Source: Streptomyces sp. NBC_01288
GTDB taxonomy: Bacteria; Actinomycetota; Actinomycetes; Streptomycetales; Streptomycetaceae
DNA: 64,000 nt
Direction: 5' to 3'
NCBI RefSeq assembly: GCF_035982055.1
Contig: NZ_CP108427.1
Location: 8,803,001-8,867,000, forward strand
Shown: positions 1 to 8,091 of the stretch, piece after piece
Numbering within the stretch: the stretch's first letter is position 1
Layout: each line of letters opens with the position of its first letter
Made by a program: the position numbers and the translations under genes
The notes under the pieces: generated by a model
What the model was told of the DNA's origin: nothing
The model's database searches: none
What the model saw: only the letters and a program-made list of their open reading frames with translations

Positions 1-39
1 GCCGACGAGCTGGCCAGGCGGCGCAACCGGGCCGTCTGA
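1..39 (+). CDS. C-terminal end of an upstream gene (partial)
   Basis: The first 13 codons read in frame ADELARRRNRAV and stop at TGA (37-39), with G/C at most third positions. This is the tail of a gene that starts outside the window and runs in the same direction as dinB, 57 nt before it. Too short to identify. Confidence 0.5.
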   Translation, partial: ADELARRRNRAV

Positions 40-96
40 GGGCCCGGCGGGAGCCGTAGCGGGGCATTGTCAGTGGCGTAGGGCAGCATCGGAGAT

Positions 97-1740
97 GTGA
101 GAACCGCGCCCACGATCCTGCACCTCGACATGGATGCCTTCTTCGCCTCGGCGGAGCAGGCGTCCAAGCCGAGCCTGCGCGGGAAGGCCGTCGTCGTGGG
201 CGGGCTCGGGCCCCGCGGGGTGGTGGCCACCGCGTCGTACGAGGCACGGGTCTTCGGGGTGAATTCGGCGATGCCCATGGCCCAGGCACGGCGGCTCGCT
301 CCGAACGCGGCGTATCTGGTGCCGCGCTTCGGGTTCTACCGGTCGATCAGCGAGCAGGTGATGGGACTGCTGCGGGCGTTGTCGCCGCTGGTGGAGCCGT
401 TGAGTCTGGACGAGGCGTTCGTGGACCTGGAGGCCGGGGGAGCGGCCGGGGACGCGGAGTCGGCGCGGCTGACCGGGGAGCGGCTGCGGGCCGACATACG
501 GGCGGTCACGGGGCTCACGGGATCGGTGGGCCTCGCCGCCTCCAAGATGATCGCGAAGATCGCCTCCGAGCGGGCCAAGCCGGACGGGCTCGTGCTGATC
601 GAGCCCGGGACCGAGCGGGCGTTGCTGGGGCCGCTGTCGGTGCGCACGTTGCCGGGGGTCGGGCCGGCGACGGGTGATCATCTGCGGCGGGCCGGGATCA
701 CCACGGTCGACGAGATCGCCGAGGCGGGCGAGGACGAACTCGTACGGCTGGTGGGCAAGGCGCACGGGCACGCGCTGTACGCGATGGCGCTGGCGCACGA
801 CGTGCGGCCCGTGGTGGCCGAGCGGGAGACCAAGTCGGTGTCGGTCGAGGACACGTACGACGTGGACATCCATGACCGGACCCGGGTCGGCCTGGAGGTA
901 CAGCGGCTCGCCGACCGGTGCGTGCGGCGGCTGCGGGCGGCCGGGCTGTCGGGGCGGACCATCGTGCTGAAGGTACGACGCTACGACTTCTCGACGCTGA
1001 CCCGTTCCGAGACGCTGCGCGGGCCCACCGACGATCCGGGGGTGGTGCGGGAGGCGGCGGCCCGGTTGCTGGACTCCGTGGACACCACGGGCGGGGTACG
1101 GCTGCTGGGGGTGGGGGTCTCCGGGCTGGCCGACTACACGCAGGAGGACCTGTTCGCGCAGGCGGCGGGGGAGCGGGCCGATCTTCTTGAGGAGGAGCAC
1201 CCCGAGGAGCAGGGGGGCGAGGAGCCGGCGGCGCCCGCGGAGCGGCACTGGCCCGCGGGGCACGATGTGCGCCACGCCGGGTTCGGGCACGGGTGGGTGC
1301 AGGGGAGCGGGCTGGGGCGGGTCACCGTGCGGTTCGAGACGCCTGAGGATTCGGGGCCGGGGCGGGTGCGGACGTTCCGGACCGATGATCCTGAGCTGGA
1401 GTTGGCGGAGCCGTTGCCGTTGGTGGCGCGGCGTTCTGATGTGTTGCCGGGTGCGGCGCCTGCGTCCGTGGCGCGAGGTTCCGGTGAACCGTCGGAGGAA
1501 CCGTTGCCTTTGGCGGGGCGGGAGCGGGGTGATCTGCCTGAGGGGGCGATGCCGTTGGCGGCGCCAGCGGTACCGGAGGGCGAGCTGCTGCCGTTGGTGG
1601 AGCCGGGCCCTGATGCCCCGCAGGGTGAGGTGGCGCCGTTGGTGGCACGGGGTCCGTGTGACTCGCCTGGTGGGTCGTCGGCGTCGGCCGCGGGATGTCC
1701 TGAGGCCTTGCCTGCGGCGCCGACGCCCCTGGAAAGCTGA
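97..1740 (+). CDS. dinB: DNA polymerase IV (Y-family), with repetitive C-terminal extension
   Basis: Error-prone translesion DNA polymerase of the Y family. The palm begins with HLDMDAFFA (residues 9-17), giving the first catalytic Asp and the aromatic steric-gate position, and SLDEAFVDL carries the catalytic pair D105/E106. The thumb HhH region (LPGVGPATGDHL) and the little-finger domain follow to about residue 360. A GWVQGSGLGRVTVRFET segment (about 390-415) marks the C-terminal tail, which may bind the clamp. After about residue 440 the protein degenerates into 14-17-aa repeats built around PLPLVA (PLPLVARRSDVLPGA, PLPLAGRERGDLPEG, PLVEPGPDAPQGEVA). At 547 aa it is longer than usual for the family, and the excess is this tail. 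GTG start at 97; no strong ribosome-binding site is visible, but the N-terminus matches the family. Function is sure; whether the tail does anything is unknown. Confidence 0.93.
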   Translation: MRTAPTILHLDMDAFFASAEQASKPSLRGKAVVVGGLGPRGVVATASYEARVFGVNSAMPMAQARRLAPNAAYLVPRFGFYRSISEQVMGLLRALSPLVEPLSLDEAFVDLEAGGAAGDAESARLTGERLRADIRAVTGLTGSVGLAASKMIAKIASERAKPDGLVLIEPGTERALLGPLSVRTLPGVGPATGDHLRRAGITTVDEIAEAGEDELVRLVGKAHGHALYAMALAHDVRPVVAERETKSVSVEDTYDVDIHDRTRVGLEVQRLADRCVRRLRAAGLSGRTIVLKVRRYDFSTLTRSETLRGPTDDPGVVREAAARLLDSVDTTGGVRLLGVGVSGLADYTQEDLFAQAAGERADLLEEEHPEEQGGEEPAAPAERHWPAGHDVRHAGFGHGWVQGSGLGRVTVRFETPEDSGPGRVRTFRTDDPELELAEPLPLVARRSDVLPGAAPASVARGSGEPSEEPLPLAGRERGDLPEGAMPLAAPAVPEGELLPLVEPGPDAPQGEVAPLVARGPCDSPGGSSASAAGCPEALPAAPTPLES

Positions 1741-2200
1741 GGCCCCGACGAGCCGCCTGTCGAGTCGCTGCCATCGGTTGCACGGGGTTCTGGTGTCAGG
1801 CCCGCTGGGTTGTTGTCGTCGGCGGAGCCGGGCTCCGGTGTCCCGCAAGGCGAGCCGGTGCTGTCGGCTGCGCGGGGTTCTGGTGTCGGGCCTGTTGAGT
1901 CGCTGTTGTCGATGGGGCGTCGTCTCGGGTGTTGCGCAGGGCGCGCTGCTGGCGCAGACCGAGCTGTCGGCATCGGGCGCGTGGCATGCCGACGTGGCGT
2001 GTTCCTTACTGACGCCGTAGGTGGCGCCGGCCGGGTGTCCCGCAGGGCGCGCCGCTGTCATCGGTTGCGCGAGGTTCCGATGTCGAGCCAATCGGGCCTG
2101 TTGAGCCGCTGCCGTCGGCGGAGCCAAGCCCCGGCGTTTCGCAGGTCGAGTCGCTGTCACCGGGCGACGCGTGGCGTTCCGGCGTCGCGCTTGCTGCGCC
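1411..2200 (+). repeat. Degenerate repeat array spanning the dinB 3' end and its downstream flank
   Basis: Units of about 42-60 bp encoding variations of EPLPLVARGSGVPQGE begin inside dinB and continue after its TGA (1738-1740). The reading frame stays the same to about 1910 (PPVESLPSVARGSGV, then AEPGSGVPQGEPVLSAARG), and then moves to another frame (VPQGAPLSSVARGSDVE, near 2036-2090). The stretch 1741-2341 holds no other gene. It looks like an expanded and now decayed C-terminal coding array. Confidence 0.7.
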
Positions 2201-2341
2201 GACGCCCTTGTCGGCGCCAAACCTGGATACCCCGCCTGCCGTATCGCCGCCCACGGACACACGACGCCCGGGTACCGCGCCCGCCGCGTCACCACCCCCG
2301 GAAACTCCAAGACCCAGCGACGCCCCGCCCCCCGAATCCGC

Positions 2342-2713
2342 TCACGTGTCGTCCGAGCCCGCCAGTTTGCCGAAGTCGTGGTCCGGGAGGGATGGAGGGG
2401 GACCCACGTCGAGGCCGTAGTGGTGGTAGAGCTGGAGTTCCTGGTCCGGGGAGAGGTGGCGGCCCACTCCGAAGTCGGGGGCGTCCTTGATCAGGGAGCG
2501 GTCGAAGGGGATGTGGAGGGTGCCCTCGATCAGTTCGCTGGGCTCCAGGGGGACGAAGGCGTCTCTGGAGAACAGGCCGGTGCGTATGGCCGCCCACTCC
2601 GGTTCGCCGGTCGCGTCGTCGAGGTAGACCTCGTCGATGGTGCCGATCTTGGCGCCGGTGCGGTCGAACGCCTTGCGGCCGATCAGGTTGCGCGGATCGA
2701 TATCGGTCTGCAC
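2342..2713 (-). CDS. PRC-barrel domain protein
   Basis: A 123-aa soluble protein. Residues 3-80 form a PRC-barrel (DPRNLIGRKAFDRTGAKIGTI, then EVYLDDATGEPEWAAIRTG), a small beta-barrel found in RimM and in photosynthetic reaction-centre H subunits and thought to mediate protein contacts. The C-terminus (SPDQELQLYHHYGLD) resembles the tail seen in many actinobacterial stand-alone PRC proteins. The GTG at 2713 is chosen over upstream in-frame starts because AGGAGGAGG lies about 6 nt before it. It is divergent from gcvP across the riboswitch leader. The partner or substrate is unknown. Confidence 0.85.
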   Translation of the reverse strand: MQTDIDPRNLIGRKAFDRTGAKIGTIDEVYLDDATGEPEWAAIRTGLFSRDAFVPLEPSELIEGTLHIPFDRSLIKDAPDFGVGRHLSPDQELQLYHHYGLDVGPPPSLPDHDFGKLAGSDDT

Positions 2714-2832
2714 GGGCCCTCCTCCTGGTCGCAACTCATCCGTAAGCACTACAAAAGAGCACATTGAGGAAGGTGGCCACTCGAAAGCTCGGCTTCAACG
2801 CGCGCTGGTAGGCTGGCGAACGGCTGCTGACC

Positions 2833-3050
2833 CCGTGCGGGAGAGTCCTCCAGACTTCATCGGAGGCGCCGAAGGAGCAAATCCTCCCCGGAATCTCTCA
2901 GGCTCACGTACCGCACGGACGAGGTCACTCTGGAAAGCAGGGCGCGTGTCGGCGACGGTGTCGACGGCTTGCGCTCTCACCGACGGTGAAAGCCGGTGAC
3001 CTTCGGGTGGCCGGTGAAGCTCTCAGGTTGAGATGACAGAGGGGGAGGCC
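2833..3050 (+). promoter_or_regulatory. Tandem glycine riboswitch (gcvT type) in the gcvP leader
   Basis: Two glycine-aptamer cores lie in tandem. The first (about 2833-2941) has CGGGAGAGTCC, then GCGCCGAAGGAGCAA, GGAATCTCTCAGGC and CACTCTGGAAAG, in the order of the gcvT class. The second (about 2965-3050) has GCTCTCACCGACGGTGAAAG, then GGTGAAGCTCTCAGG and GATGACAGAGGGGGAG. The paired arrangement upstream of glycine-cleavage genes is established for this class. I infer glycine-dependent activation of gcvP. The expression platform between 3050 and the RBS at about 3098 is not obvious. Confidence 0.92.
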
Positions 3051-3110
3051 GTCCGGCACCCCGCTGTCGTGGTGCCCTCGAAGGTCGTGTCCGACCAGGA
3101 GGCCTCCCTG

Positions 3111-5996
3111 ATGACCGTTCCTCGCATTCCGCTCTCCGAGCTCGAACAGGGCATCCCGTTCGAGCAGCGTCACATCGGGCCCGACCAGGAGGCGCGGGCC
3201 AAAATGCTCGCGCAGGTCGGCTACGGCTCGCTCGACGAGCTCACGGCCGCCGCCGTCCCGGATGTGATCAAGAACACCGACGCCCTCGACCTGCCGGGCG
3301 CCCGTACCGAAGCCGAGGTGCTGGCCGAGCTGCGGTCCCTCGCGGACCGCAACGAGGTCCTCGGTTCCATGATCGGGCTCGGGTACTACGGGACCTTCAC
3401 CCCGCCCGTGATCCTGCGCAACGTCATGGAGAACCCGGCCTGGTACACGGCCTATACGCCGTATCAGCCGGAGATCTCGCAAGGGCGGCTCGAAGCCCTT
3501 CTCAATTTCCAGACGATGGTCGCCGATCTGACCGGGCTGCCCACCTCCGGTGCCTCCCTGCTCGACGAGGGGACCGCCGCCGCCGAGGCCGTGGCGCTGT
3601 CGCGGCGCATGGGGAAGAACAAGAAGGGTCTGTTCCTGGTCGACGCGGACGCGTTGCCGCAGACCATCGCCGTGATCGAGACCCGTGCCGAGCCGGCCGG
3701 TGTCGAGGTCGTCGTCGCCGACCTCAGCGAGGGCATCCCGGCCGGGATCGCCGAGCGGGAGATCAACGGCGTGCTCGTGCAGTACCCGGGCGCCTCCGGT
3801 GCCGTACGCGACATCAAGCCGCTGATCGAGCAGGCGCACGAGCTCGGCGCGCTCGTCACCGTCGCCGCCGATCTCCTCGCGCTCACGCTGCTGAAGTCGC
3901 CGGGTGAGCTGGGGGCGGACATCGCGGTCGGTACGACGCAGCGGTTCGGGGTGCCGATGGGCTTCGGCGGGCCGCATGCCGGATACATGGCCGTGCACGA
4001 GAAGTTCGCGCGCAGCCTGCCCGGGCGGCTCGTGGGCGTGTCCGTGGATGCCGACGGACACAGGGCCTACCGCCTCGCCCTCCAGACCCGCGAGCAGCAC
4101 ATCCGCCGTGAGAAGGCCACCAGCAACATCTGTACCGCCCAGGTGCTGCTTGCCGTCATGGCCGGGATGTACGCCGTCTATCACGGGCCCGAGGGGCTCA
4201 AGGGCATCGCGCGGCGGACGCATCGGTACGCCACGATCCTTGCGGCTGGGCTCCGGGTAGGGGGTGTCGAGGTCGTGCACGGCGGTTACTTCGACACGCT
4301 GACCGTGCGTGTTCCGGGGCGGGCCGCCGAGGTCGTCGCCGCAGCCCGTGAGGACGGCGTCAACCTCTACCTCGTGGACGCCGACCAGGTGTCCATCGCC
4401 TGCGACGAGACCACCACGCGTGCCCAACTGGCCGCCGTATGGACCGCGTTCGGGGTGGACGGCGACATCGAGGCGCTTGACGCGTCCGCCGAGGACACCT
4501 TGCCCGCCGGGCTGCTGCGGACCGATGCGTATCTCACACACCCTGTCTTCCGCGACCACCGTTCCGAGACCGCGATGCTGCGGTACCTGCGGCGGCTCGC
4601 CGACCGGGACTACGCGCTCGACCGGGGCATGATCCCGCTCGGTTCCTGCACCATGAAGCTCAACGCGACCACCGAGATGGAGCCGGTCACCTGGCCCGAG
4701 TTCGGGCAGTTGCACCCCTTCGCGCCCGCCGAGCAGGCGCAGGGATACCTCACGCTCATCCGGGAGTTGGAGGAGCGGCTCGCCGAGGTCACCGGGTACG
4801 ACAAGGTGTCGTTGCAGCCGAACGCCGGTTCCCAGGGGGAGTTGGCCGGGCTGCTCGCTGTTCGCGGGTATCACCGGGCCAACGGCGATGAGCAGCGGAC
4901 CGTGTGTCTGATTCCGTCGTCCGCGCATGGCACGAACGCTGCCAGTGCCGTGATGGCCGGGATGAAGGTCGTCGTCGTGAAGACCGCCGAGGACGGTGAG
5001 ATCGACGTCGAGGATCTGCGGGCGAAGATCGAGCAGTACCGCGACGAGCTGTCGGTGTTGATGATCACCTACCCGTCCACGCACGGTGTGTTCGAGGAGC
5101 ACGTCGCCGATATCTGCGCGCAGGTGCACGAGGCGGGCGGGCAGGTCTACGTCGACGGTGCCAACCTCAACGCCCTTGTGGGGCTTGCCAAGCCGGGGCA
5201 CTTCGGCGGGGACGTCTCGCATCTGAATCTGCACAAGACGTTCTGCATTCCGCACGGTGGCGGTGGTCCGGGGGTCGGGCCGGTGGGTGTGCGGGCGCAT
5301 CTGGCGCCGTATCTGCCGAACCACCCGTTGCAGCCGGCGGCCGGGCCGGAGACGGGTGTTGGGCCGATCTCGGCGGCTCCCTGGGGTTCCGCCGGGATCC
5401 TGCCGATCTCTTGGGCGTACGTCCGGCTCATGGGTGGGGAGGGGTTGAAGCGGGCCACGCAGGTGGCTGTGCTCAGCGCCAACTACATTGCCAAGCGCCT
5501 TGAGCCGCACTACCCCGTGCTCTACACCGGGCCCGGTGGGCTCGTCGCGCACGAGTGCATCATCGATCTGCGGCCGATCAGCAAGGCGACCGGTGTCAGC
5601 GTCGACGACATCGCGAAGCGGCTCATCGACTACGGCTTCCACGCGCCGACGATGTCGTTCCCGGTGGCCGGCACGTTGATGATCGAGCCGACGGAGTCCG
5701 AGGACCTGATCGAGCTGGACCGGTTCTGCGAGGCGATGATCGCGATTCGTGGGGAGATCGAGAAGGTCGGTGCGGGGGAGTGGCCGGGTGAGGACAACCC
5801 GTTGCGCAACGCCCCGCATACCGCTGCCGCGCTGGGTGGGGAGTGGGGGCACGCGTATACGCGGGAGGAGGCTGTCTTCCCGGCGGGTGTGTCTGTCGCC
5901 GACAAGTACTGGCCGCCGGTGCGGCGGATCGACCAGGCGTTCGGGGACCGGAACCTGGTGTGTTCCTGCCCGCCGTTGGACGCGTACGAGGACTGA
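3111..5996 (+). CDS. gcvP: Glycine dehydrogenase (decarboxylating), P-protein of the glycine cleavage system
   Basis: PLP-dependent P-protein of the glycine cleavage complex. It decarboxylates glycine and passes the aminomethyl group to the lipoyl arm of GcvH. At 961 aa it is the fused single-chain form with two aminotransferase-like halves. The PLP lysine is K709 in HLNLHKTFCIPHGGGGPG; the glycine-rich loop that follows and the final CSCPPLDAYED are family signatures. The start is ATG 3111 (MTVPRIPLSELEQG), with AGGAGG 7 nt upstream. An in-frame ATG at 3033 lies inside the second riboswitch aptamer and is rejected. The other gcv genes are not adjacent. Expression is likely controlled by glycine through the leader. 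Confidence 0.97.
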   Translation: MTVPRIPLSELEQGIPFEQRHIGPDQEARAKMLAQVGYGSLDELTAAAVPDVIKNTDALDLPGARTEAEVLAELRSLADRNEVLGSMIGLGYYGTFTPPVILRNVMENPAWYTAYTPYQPEISQGRLEALLNFQTMVADLTGLPTSGASLLDEGTAAAEAVALSRRMGKNKKGLFLVDADALPQTIAVIETRAEPAGVEVVVADLSEGIPAGIAEREINGVLVQYPGASGAVRDIKPLIEQAHELGALVTVAADLLALTLLKSPGELGADIAVGTTQRFGVPMGFGGPHAGYMAVHEKFARSLPGRLVGVSVDADGHRAYRLALQTREQHIRREKATSNICTAQVLLAVMAGMYAVYHGPEGLKGIARRTHRYATILAAGLRVGGVEVVHGGYFDTLTVRVPGRAAEVVAAAREDGVNLYLVDADQVSIACDETTTRAQLAAVWTAFGVDGDIEALDASAEDTLPAGLLRTDAYLTHPVFRDHRSETAMLRYLRRLADRDYALDRGMIPLGSCTMKLNATTEMEPVTWPEFGQLHPFAPAEQAQGYLTLIRELEERLAEVTGYDKVSLQPNAGSQGELAGLLAVRGYHRANGDEQRTVCLIPSSAHGTNAASAVMAGMKVVVVKTAEDGEIDVEDLRAKIEQYRDELSVLMITYPSTHGVFEEHVADICAQVHEAGGQVYVDGANLNALVGLAKPGHFGGDVSHLNLHKTFCIPHGGGGPGVGPVGVRAHLAPYLPNHPLQPAAGPETGVGPISAAPWGSAGILPISWAYVRLMGGEGLKRATQVAVLSANYIAKRLEPHYPVLYTGPGGLVAHECIIDLRPISKATGVSVDDIAKRLIDYGFHAPTMSFPVAGTLMIEPTESEDLIELDRFCEAMIAIRGEIEKVGAGEWPGEDNPLRNAPHTAAALGGEWGHAYTREEAVFPAGVSVADKYWPPVRRIDQAFGDRNLVCSCPPLDAYED

Positions 5997-6025
5997 GCGC
6001 TTCGCTGGTAGGTCGGACTTTGGGC

Positions 6026-6064
6026 GCGGGTGCGTTGTGGCTGGTCGCGCAGTTCCCCGCGCCC
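6026..6064. repeat. Short dispersed repeat, copy 1
   Basis: A 39-bp segment (core GCGCAGTTCCCCGCGCCC) between the convergent gcvP and modC genes matches 21052-21090 at 36 of 39 positions. From memory, GTTCCCCGCGCCC elements of this kind are frequent just downstream of Streptomyces genes. Each copy runs into a hairpin-forming segment. Confidence 0.6.
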
Positions 6065-6102
6065 TTTTAGGGCGCTGCCGGGCCGGGTTGCCCCTTTGGG
6101 GC
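6059..6102. terminator. Bidirectional stem-loops between gcvP and modC
   Basis: GCGCCC-TTTTA-GGGCGC (6059-6075) is a perfect 6-bp hairpin, and GCCCC-TTT-GGGGC (6090-6102) is a second. They sit between convergent stop codons (5996 and 6111). Neither has a T-run, as is common in Streptomyces, so termination is inferred from position. Confidence 0.5.
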
Positions 6103-6110
6103 GTGACAGC

Positions 6111-7184
6111 TCAGGCTGGGTACGCGTGTGTCTGGGTTGCCTTCACCGTTGCCCAGACCAACGTGCCCTGGTGGAGGTCCAGTTCGGCTGCTGCGACCGT
6201 CGTCAGGTCGGCGGTCAAGGGGAGTTCGCCGGTGAGGTCTACGCGGATCTGGTCGCCGTGGGTTTCCAGGCCCGCTACCTCGCAGTGCCAGAGGTTGCGG
6301 GCGCTGGCACCCGTCGGGCGGTTTCCGTAGAGAGTTACCCCGCTCGGCGGGAACGCTACGAACACCTCGCCCTGGAGGTCCTCCGTGGTCGTGATCGTGG
6401 GGCCCGTGTCGAGGGTGACCGTGTGGCCGTCGGCTTGGCCCTTGTAGAGGTTCAGGCCTACGAGTTGGGCGATGTAGTCCGTGCGCGGGTGGCGGGCGAT
6501 GTCGGCCGGGGTGCCCTCCTGGACGATCGTGCCCTGCTCGATCACGACCAGGCGGTCCGCCAGCACCATGGCGTCCAGCGGGTCGTGGGTGACCAGGACG
6601 GCGACCGCCTCGAACTCGGCCAGGTGGCGCCGGAGTTGGGCTCGTACGTCCAGGCGGGTGCGGGCGTCCAGGGCTGCCAGGGGTTCGTCGAGGAGGAGCA
6701 GGCGCGGGCGGGTTGCCAACGCCCTTGCCACGGCCACGCGTTGGGCCTGGCCGCCGGAGAGTCTGCGGGGCTTGGCGCCCGCGTGCTCGGTGAGGCCCAT
6801 GCGGTCCAGCCACTCGGCGGCCACCGCACGGGACTCCGCCTTCGTCGCGCCCTGGCAGCGTGGGCCGAAGCCGACGTTGTCCAGCGCGGTCAGGTGGGGG
6901 AAGAGGAGGTAGTCCTGGAAGACGACTCCCACCGGGCGGGACTCCGGTGGTGTGCGGTCCAACTCCGCCCCGTCCAGCCGTAGATGACCGGCCGTCAGGC
7001 GGACCAGGCCGGCCAGGGCGCGGAGTGCGGTCGTCTTGCCTGCGCCGTTCGGGCCGAGCAGGGCGACTACGTCTCCGGGGGCCGCGGTCAGCTCTACGTC
7101 CAGGCGGAACGTGCCCCGGTCCACGACGAGACGGGCGTCCAGGCCCTGGGCGCCGGTGAGTTCGATGTCGGCGGTGTCGGTCAT
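6111..7184 (-). CDS. modC: Molybdate ABC transporter ATP-binding protein
   Basis: ATPase of the molybdate importer. It has Walker A GPNGAGKTT (residues 44-52), Q-loop Q90, the ABC signature LSGGQ (142-146) and Walker B LLLLDEP (D166/E167). The C-terminal segment (about 285-355, ending WATVKATQTHAYP) is a TOBE/Mop-like domain, typical of ModC, that may sense oxyanion. 357 aa. ATG 7184 is chosen because it overlaps the stop of a short upstream reading frame as TCATGA; a GTG three codons earlier (7193) is possible. It is last in modA-modB-modC. Tungstate or sulfate transport is possible from sequence alone, but ModA and the surrounding Mo-enzyme genes favour molybdate. Confidence 0.92.
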   Translation of the reverse strand: MTDTADIELTGAQGLDARLVVDRGTFRLDVELTAAPGDVVALLGPNGAGKTTALRALAGLVRLTAGHLRLDGAELDRTPPESRPVGVVFQDYLLFPHLTALDNVGFGPRCQGATKAESRAVAAEWLDRMGLTEHAGAKPRRLSGGQAQRVAVARALATRPRLLLLDEPLAALDARTRLDVRAQLRRHLAEFEAVAVLVTHDPLDAMVLADRLVVIEQGTIVQEGTPADIARHPRTDYIAQLVGLNLYKGQADGHTVTLDTGPTITTTEDLQGEVFVAFPPSGVTLYGNRPTGASARNLWHCEVAGLETHGDQIRVDLTGELPLTADLTTVAAAELDLHQGTLVWATVKATQTHAYPA

Positions 7185-7237
7185 GACGTGCACGTCCAGG
7201 GGGCTGATCTGCGGGCGGTCGTACGGCTGTTGCTCAT
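7181..7237 (-). CDS. Possible 18-codon coupling ORF between modB and modC
   Basis: A tiny frame (starts MSNSRTTARR, 18 aa) whose ATG overlaps the modB TGA and whose TGA overlaps the modC ATG. Both junctions are the same ACGTCATGA string, 53 nt apart. It has no recognisable domain. It may act as a translational relay across the modB-modC gap, or be chance. Confidence 0.3.
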   Translation of the reverse strand: MSNSRTTARRSAPWTCTS

Positions 7238-8091
7238 GACGTGGTCATCCAGCGGTCCCGTAGGCCCGCCAGGACCGCGATCGACACGGCGAGCAGGACC
7301 AGGCTCAACGCGATGGCCGCTTCCGGATCGTTCTGGAGAGCCAAGTAGACCGCCAGCGGCATCGTCTGGGTGCGGCCGGGGAAGTTGCCGGCGAAAGTGA
7401 TCGTCGCGCCGAACTCGCCCAGCGCGCGGGCCCAGGCGAGGACCGCGCCCGCCGCGATGCCCGGGGCGATCAGGGGGAGCGTGACCCGGCGGAACGCCGT
7501 GAAGCGGGAGGCGCCCAGGGTTTGGGCCGCCTCCTCGTAGCGGGGGTCGGCGGCGCGCAGGGTGCCCTCCACGCTGATGACCAGGAACGGCATTGCGACG
7601 AAGGCCTCGGCGACCACCACGCCGGTCGTGGTGAAGGGGAGGGTGATGCCGAACCAGGAGTCCAGCCACTGGCCTACGACACCGTTGCGGCCGAGGGCCA
7701 GGAGGAGCGCTACGCCTCCCACCACCGGAGGCAGCACCAGCGGGAGTGTCACCAGGGCGCGGAGGAAGCCGCGGCCGGGGAACTCCGTGCGGGCCAGTAC
7801 CCAGGCCAGGGGGACGCCCAGGACCAGGCTCACGGCCGTCGCCGCGGTCGCGCTGAACAGGGAGAGCTGGAGCGCCTGCCAGACCTCCGTGCTGGTCAGT
7901 TGCGATGGGAGGGACCGCCACGGGGCTCGTACCAGCAGGGCGAGAAGAGGGAGGAGCAGGAACGCCAGCCCTACCAGCGCGGGGATCAGGAGGGGGAGTG
8001 GCACCCCGCGCCCTGTCATCCGGACACGGCGACGCCGCGGACCGCCCTTGAGGGTCTCGGCCGCGGCGTCGGAGGTGTCTGGCTGGGTCAC
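7234..8091 (-). CDS. modB: Molybdate ABC transporter permease
   Basis: Inner-membrane permease of the molybdate importer, 285 aa. A short charged N-terminus is followed by hydrophobic segments beginning at PLPLLIPALVGLAFLLLPLLALL. The cytoplasmic EAA loop that contacts ModC reads EEAAQTLGASRFTAFRRVTLPLIAPGIAAG, with the conserved G. The start is GTG 8091, whose GTGA overlaps the modA stop by 4 nt; several upstream in-frame codons lie inside modA and are rejected. Translationally coupled to modA. Confidence 0.92.
   Translation of the reverse strand: MTQPDTSDAAAETLKGGPRRRRVRMTGRGVPLPLLIPALVGLAFLLLPLLALLVRAPWRSLPSQLTSTEVWQALQLSLFSATAATAVSLVLGVPLAWVLARTEFPGRGFLRALVTLPLVLPPVVGGVALLLALGRNGVVGQWLDSWFGITLPFTTTGVVVAEAFVAMPFLVISVEGTLRAADPRYEEAAQTLGASRFTAFRRVTLPLIAPGIAAGAVLAWARALGEFGATITFAGNFPGRTQTMPLAVYLALQNDPEAAIALSLVLLAVSIAVLAGLRDRWMTTS

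Noticed and set aside
70..2310. 746-codon open frame on the minus strand across dinB
   Set aside because: It is the antisense shadow of GC-biased dinB codons and the repeat array; the sequence is Arg/Pro/His-rich without domains.
3033..3110. Upstream in-frame ATG for gcvP
   Set aside because: It lies inside the second glycine aptamer and has no RBS; ATG 3111 has AGGAGG.
2925..5852. 975-codon minus-strand frame opposite gcvP
   Set aside because: A mirror of gcvP codon bias; the gcvP frame has full family similarity.
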